Source: Caldilineaceae bacterium (GTDB lineage: Bacteria > Chloroflexota > Anaerolineae > Caldilineales > Caldilineaceae). Taken from it: DNA of 64,000 bases. The notes under the pieces were generated by a model that worked only from the letters and a program-made list of their open reading frames with translations, had not been told where the DNA came from and did no database searches. This document shows positions 61,352 through 64,000 of this stretch, piece after piece. How positions within the stretch are numbered: position 1 is the first letter of the stretch; each line of letters begins with the position of its first letter. The translations under genes were made by a program, and so were the position numbers. The DNA is taken from positions 1 to 64,000 of the forward strand of contig JADLDO010000054.1 in NCBI GenBank assembly GCA_020846635.1, written 5' to 3'.

Positions 61352-62374
61352 ATGCCAAAAACAGAGTCACATACACACTCATACCCCATCATCCGGGTCG
61401 AAAAACTCTGCAAACACTTCACCGTGGCGAAACGCGCCGGCGGCATGATCGGCGCGCTGCGCAATGCGGTTGTCCGCAGCACCACCTTGATCCGCGCCGT
61501 GGACGATCTCACCTTTGAAATTCAACGGGGCGAACTCGTCGGCTATCTTGGCCCCAATGGTGCCGGAAAGTCCACTACTATCAAAATGCTCACAGGGCTG
61601 CTCGTCCCCACCAGTGGCGAGATTGCGATCAACGGCTTTGTCCCCTGGCGCGAACGGAGCCGCTATGTGGCGACCATTGGCGCGGTCTTTGGGCAGCGCA
61701 CCACCCTCTGGTGGGATCTGCCGGTCATCGACTCGCTCAACCTCCTGCGTCATGTCTATCGCATCCCCGAAGCCCTGTTCCAACACAACCTCGGTGAATT
61801 TCGCCGCATCCTCGAACTCGACGAATTTATCACCTCGCCGGTACGCTCTCTCTCACTCGGCCAAAGGATGCGCGCCGACCTCTGCGCCGCCATGCTCCAT
61901 GACCCCGATCTACTCTATCTCGATGAACCGACCATCGGCCTCGATGTCGTCGCCAAGGAGCGTATCCGTGAGTTCATCCGCCATATCAACCGCGAGCGCG
62001 GTGCGACCATCCTCCTCACCACCCATGATCTGCAAGACGTGGAAAAGCTCTGCGACCGCGTCATGATCATCGACCACGGTCGCCTTCTCTTTGACGGTGC
62101 GCTGGCCGATCTGCTCACGCGCTTTGGAGCCAAGCGCGAATTGGTGGTGGATATGGCCGAACATTATCCTTCACTCACGGTGGAAGGGGCCGAACTCACC
62201 GAGTATGAGGGGCTGCGCGCCACCTTCCAGTTCGACCGCGCCACGGTTACCGCCTCCGACCTGATCGGGCGAATCTCCGCGCAATATCGCATCCAAGACC
62301 TCAGCGTACGCGAGCCGGAGATCGAAAACACCATCCGCCGCATCTACCAAGACCGCTTACTAGAACAGGGTTAA
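61352..62374 (+). CDS. ABC-2 exporter ATP-binding protein (COG4586-like)
   Basis: A 340-aa ATPase driving the two permeases upstream. Walker A is GPNGAGKSTTIKMLTGLL, the signature is SLSLGQRMRADLCAAML (L-S-L-G-Q rather than L-S-G-G-Q, usual for this group), and Walker B is LLYLDEPTIGLD. The N-terminal segment AGGMIGALRNAVVRSTTLIRAVDD is the characteristic insertion between strand 1 and Walker A. A C-terminal domain of about 80 residues follows. The ATG at 61352 is 29 nt after the second permease. Confidence 0.93.
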   Translation: MPKTESHTHSYPIIRVEKLCKHFTVAKRAGGMIGALRNAVVRSTTLIRAVDDLTFEIQRGELVGYLGPNGAGKSTTIKMLTGLLVPTSGEIAINGFVPWRERSRYVATIGAVFGQRTTLWWDLPVIDSLNLLRHVYRIPEALFQHNLGEFRRILELDEFITSPVRSLSLGQRMRADLCAAMLHDPDLLYLDEPTIGLDVVAKERIREFIRHINRERGATILLTTHDLQDVEKLCDRVMIIDHGRLLFDGALADLLTRFGAKRELVVDMAEHYPSLTVEGAELTEYEGLRATFQFDRATVTASDLIGRISAQYRIQDLSVREPEIENTIRRIYQDRLLEQG

Positions 62375-62433
62375 CGTGTTAAGTTTACAGTACAATGAGG
62401 ATTAAAATCAGCCCCTAACAGATTGGCCTACGC

Positions 62434-63282
62434 ATGAATTTCCTTGATATTGTCCAGCGCGACCAACCGCCTGTACCCTGGCGAGAGGGCGACAACATAC
62501 CCTGGAGCGACCCCGACTTTAGTGCGCGCATGTTGGCTGAACATCTTACCCAGGCGCATGATCGCGCCAGCCGTCGCACTCATCTCATCGACCAGCACGT
62601 CGGCTGGATTCACCAGCTTCTTTTGAACGGAGAGCCAAATAGAATCCTCGACTTGGGTTGTGGGCCTGGACTTTACTGCAGCCGGCTCGCCGCATTGGGC
62701 CATACATGCACAGGGATCGACTACTCTCCCGCCTCCATTGCCTATGCCACGGGGAAGGCCAAAGAGGATGCTCTCGCCTGCACCTACCACCACGCCGACA
62801 TACGTACTGCCGGCTATGGCAACGATTACGGATTGGTCATGTTGCTCTTTGGCGAGTTCAACGTCTTTGCACCTGCCGATGCAGCCAACATCCTTACCAA
62901 AGCGTATCAGGCTCTAAGGCCAGGTGGTCTGCTGCTCCTGGAACCCCACATCTATGACACATTACTACCTGGTGACAAGGCCGCGAACACCTGGTTCTCC
63001 AGCCCAGGTGGACTATTCTCACCGCTTCCGCACCTTCTCCTCATGGAGCAGCATTGGGACGAAACAATAGCTGTCCTTACAAACCGTTATTTCGTCATCG
63101 ACGCCGCAACAGCCTCCGTCACACGCTACGCCCAATCCATGCAGGCATACACAACCATGCAGTATCGGCAAGTTCTCACGAAAGCGGGCTTCAACGCGAT
63201 CAATATTCTGCCTGGCCTTGCCCATGACCGCATTACCCCTGACCCGGACTTTTACGCTATTGTCGCGCAAAAATCAAGCTAA
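62434..63282 (+). CDS. Class I SAM-dependent methyltransferase
   Basis: A 282-aa cytoplasmic methyltransferase. Motif I is ILDLGCGPGLYCSRLAALG, motif II ends in GIDYSPASIAYA, and the later strand LVMLLFGEFNVFAPAD and AYQALRPGGLLLLEPH follow the usual order. The substrate is unknown; the C-terminal half with VIDAATASVTRYAQSMQAYTTMQYRQVL is a typical cap. It stands 59 nt after the exporter ATPase and may or may not share its transcript. Confidence 0.88.
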   Translation: MNFLDIVQRDQPPVPWREGDNIPWSDPDFSARMLAEHLTQAHDRASRRTHLIDQHVGWIHQLLLNGEPNRILDLGCGPGLYCSRLAALGHTCTGIDYSPASIAYATGKAKEDALACTYHHADIRTAGYGNDYGLVMLLFGEFNVFAPADAANILTKAYQALRPGGLLLLEPHIYDTLLPGDKAANTWFSSPGGLFSPLPHLLLMEQHWDETIAVLTNRYFVIDAATASVTRYAQSMQAYTTMQYRQVLTKAGFNAINILPGLAHDRITPDPDFYAIVAQKSS

Positions 63283-63306
63283 CCATATACTTCCCTGGAG
63301 GCAACT

Positions 63307-64000
63307 ATGAAGATCACCGATGTGCGTACCATCTTTGTCGACCGCTACCTCTTTGTCCAGGTCTATACCGATGAGGGCATCGTTGGGCTAGGTGAATCCG
63401 GTGCCTGGGGCTATTTGGAAGCATCAGCGGGCGCACTGGAAACCTTCAAACGCTACCTGATTGGGCAAGACCCGCTGCGCATCGAGCATCACTGGCAATA
63501 TCTCTACCGCTGGACCCACTTCCGCGGCGCGGCGATCATGGGCGCGCTGTCAGCAATCGACATTGCCCTCTGGGATATCGCAGGCAAGTTCTTTGGCGTG
63601 CCTGTCTATCAGTTGCTTGGCGGAAAGACCCGTGACAAAGCCCGCGTCTATTACCACGTCTTTGGCGACACGAAAGAGAAGCTCATCCAGGGCTGCCGTG
63701 AGGCCAAACGCCAGGGTTTCACAGCAGTCGGTCACCTGACACCCTTCTTGGATGAAGATCACGATGTGCCATTCTTCAAGACCCACGTCGATAAGATGCG
63801 CGATGCCATCGACACCGTGGCCGAATATCGCGACGCAGTGGGGCGCGAAGTGGACTTGTGCATCGAAATCCACCGTCGTCTGTCCCCTGCCGAAGCCATC
63901 GTCCTGGCGCGGGGCATCGAGGAGTTCCACCCCTATTTCTATGAAGACCCCATCCTGCCCGACAACTTCGATGCAATGGCGCTGGTCGCCCACAATATCC
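63307..64000 (+). CDS. Enolase-superfamily (mandelate racemase/sugar acid dehydratase) enzyme, cut by window end
   Basis: The gene starts at an ATG with TGGAGG upstream and runs off the window after 231 codons, so it is missing from the ORF track. The N-terminal capping domain (MKITDVRTIFVDRYLFVQVYTDEG) leads into the barrel, with GALSAIDIALWDIAGKFFGVPVYQLLGG, the standard MR/MLE signature. CIEIHRRLSPAEA and FYEDPILPDNFDAMA carry the first metal-ligand region, similar to mannonate and galactonate dehydratases (where D-F-H-G-R is usual). A sugar-acid dehydratase is therefore the best guess; it needs the missing C-terminal half to decide. Confidence 0.85.
   Translation, partial: MKITDVRTIFVDRYLFVQVYTDEGIVGLGESGAWGYLEASAGALETFKRYLIGQDPLRIEHHWQYLYRWTHFRGAAIMGALSAIDIALWDIAGKFFGVPVYQLLGGKTRDKARVYYHVFGDTKEKLIQGCREAKRQGFTAVGHLTPFLDEDHDVPFFKTHVDKMRDAIDTVAEYRDAVGREVDLCIEIHRRLSPAEAIVLARGIEEFHPYFYEDPILPDNFDAMALVAHNI

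Overview
The window looks like chromosomal DNA of a GC-rich free-living bacterium, most likely a Chloroflexota member of the Caldilinea/Anaerolinea type. This is inferred from gene style, not from a marker tree. The signs are surface proteins with long Thr/Pro/Val-rich linkers, Ala/Glu-rich lipoprotein linkers, a MoxR-DUF58-DUF4129 cluster, several large carbohydrate ABC transporters and a fused MoaD-MoaE. No prophage, insertion sequence or CRISPR array was seen.

Left part (1-26 kb, almost all minus strand): tRNA-Ala(TGC), tRNA-Leu(TAG) and the RNase P RNA lie in tandem. Upstream on the same strand is a tight gene train read polX, SH3-type membrane protein, ligA, amidase, moeA, moaC, moaD-moaE. 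It combines DNA gap filling and sealing with molybdenum cofactor assembly. Next come a small gene broken by an 11-bp tandem duplication, two related lipoprotein genes on the plus strand (the second frameshifted), a LacZ-type GH2 glycosidase with a large insertion, a flippase-like membrane protein, glutamate dehydrogenase, a zinc MDR dehydrogenase, and secD-secF behind a perfect sigma70-type promoter. A plus-strand moxR-DUF58-DUF4129 operon and a metallophosphoesterase follow.

Middle (26-33 kb): universal stress protein, an SH3/excalibur-like Cys-rich surface protein, an RlmM-like methyltransferase overlapping purB, a GNAT acetyltransferase, and an iron-dependent hydroxyacid-oxoacid transhydrogenase.

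Right part (33-64 kb, almost all plus strand) is a catabolic region. A five-gene dipeptide/oligosaccharide-type ABC importer is followed by an HpaI-type aldolase, a GH127 (beta-L-arabinofuranosidase family) enzyme, a small beta-rich protein and msrA. Then come an unrecognised 294-aa protein, an M24 peptidase, a xylose-isomerase-like TIM barrel, an SDR, an unrecognised protein that starts with TTG, and a TrmH/SpoU methyltransferase. A CUT1-type sugar importer with an M20 peptidase follows. Finally there is an IclR regulator divergent from a GSA-like class III aminotransferase, an MDR dehydrogenase, an ABC-2 exporter (two permeases and an ATPase), a SAM methyltransferase, and the start of an enolase-superfamily enzyme cut by the window end.

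Two repeat phenomena stand out. A palindrome with core CTCCCGGAAGC / GCTTCCGGGAG occurs four times between genes. Short perfect or near-perfect tandem duplications (11-16 bp) occur at least five times in or beside intergenic DNA, and one of them broke a gene. The most interesting functional idea is that the 33-48 kb block takes up and degrades L-arabinofuranosylated (possibly hydroxyproline-rich) plant material. That is an inference from co-location only.
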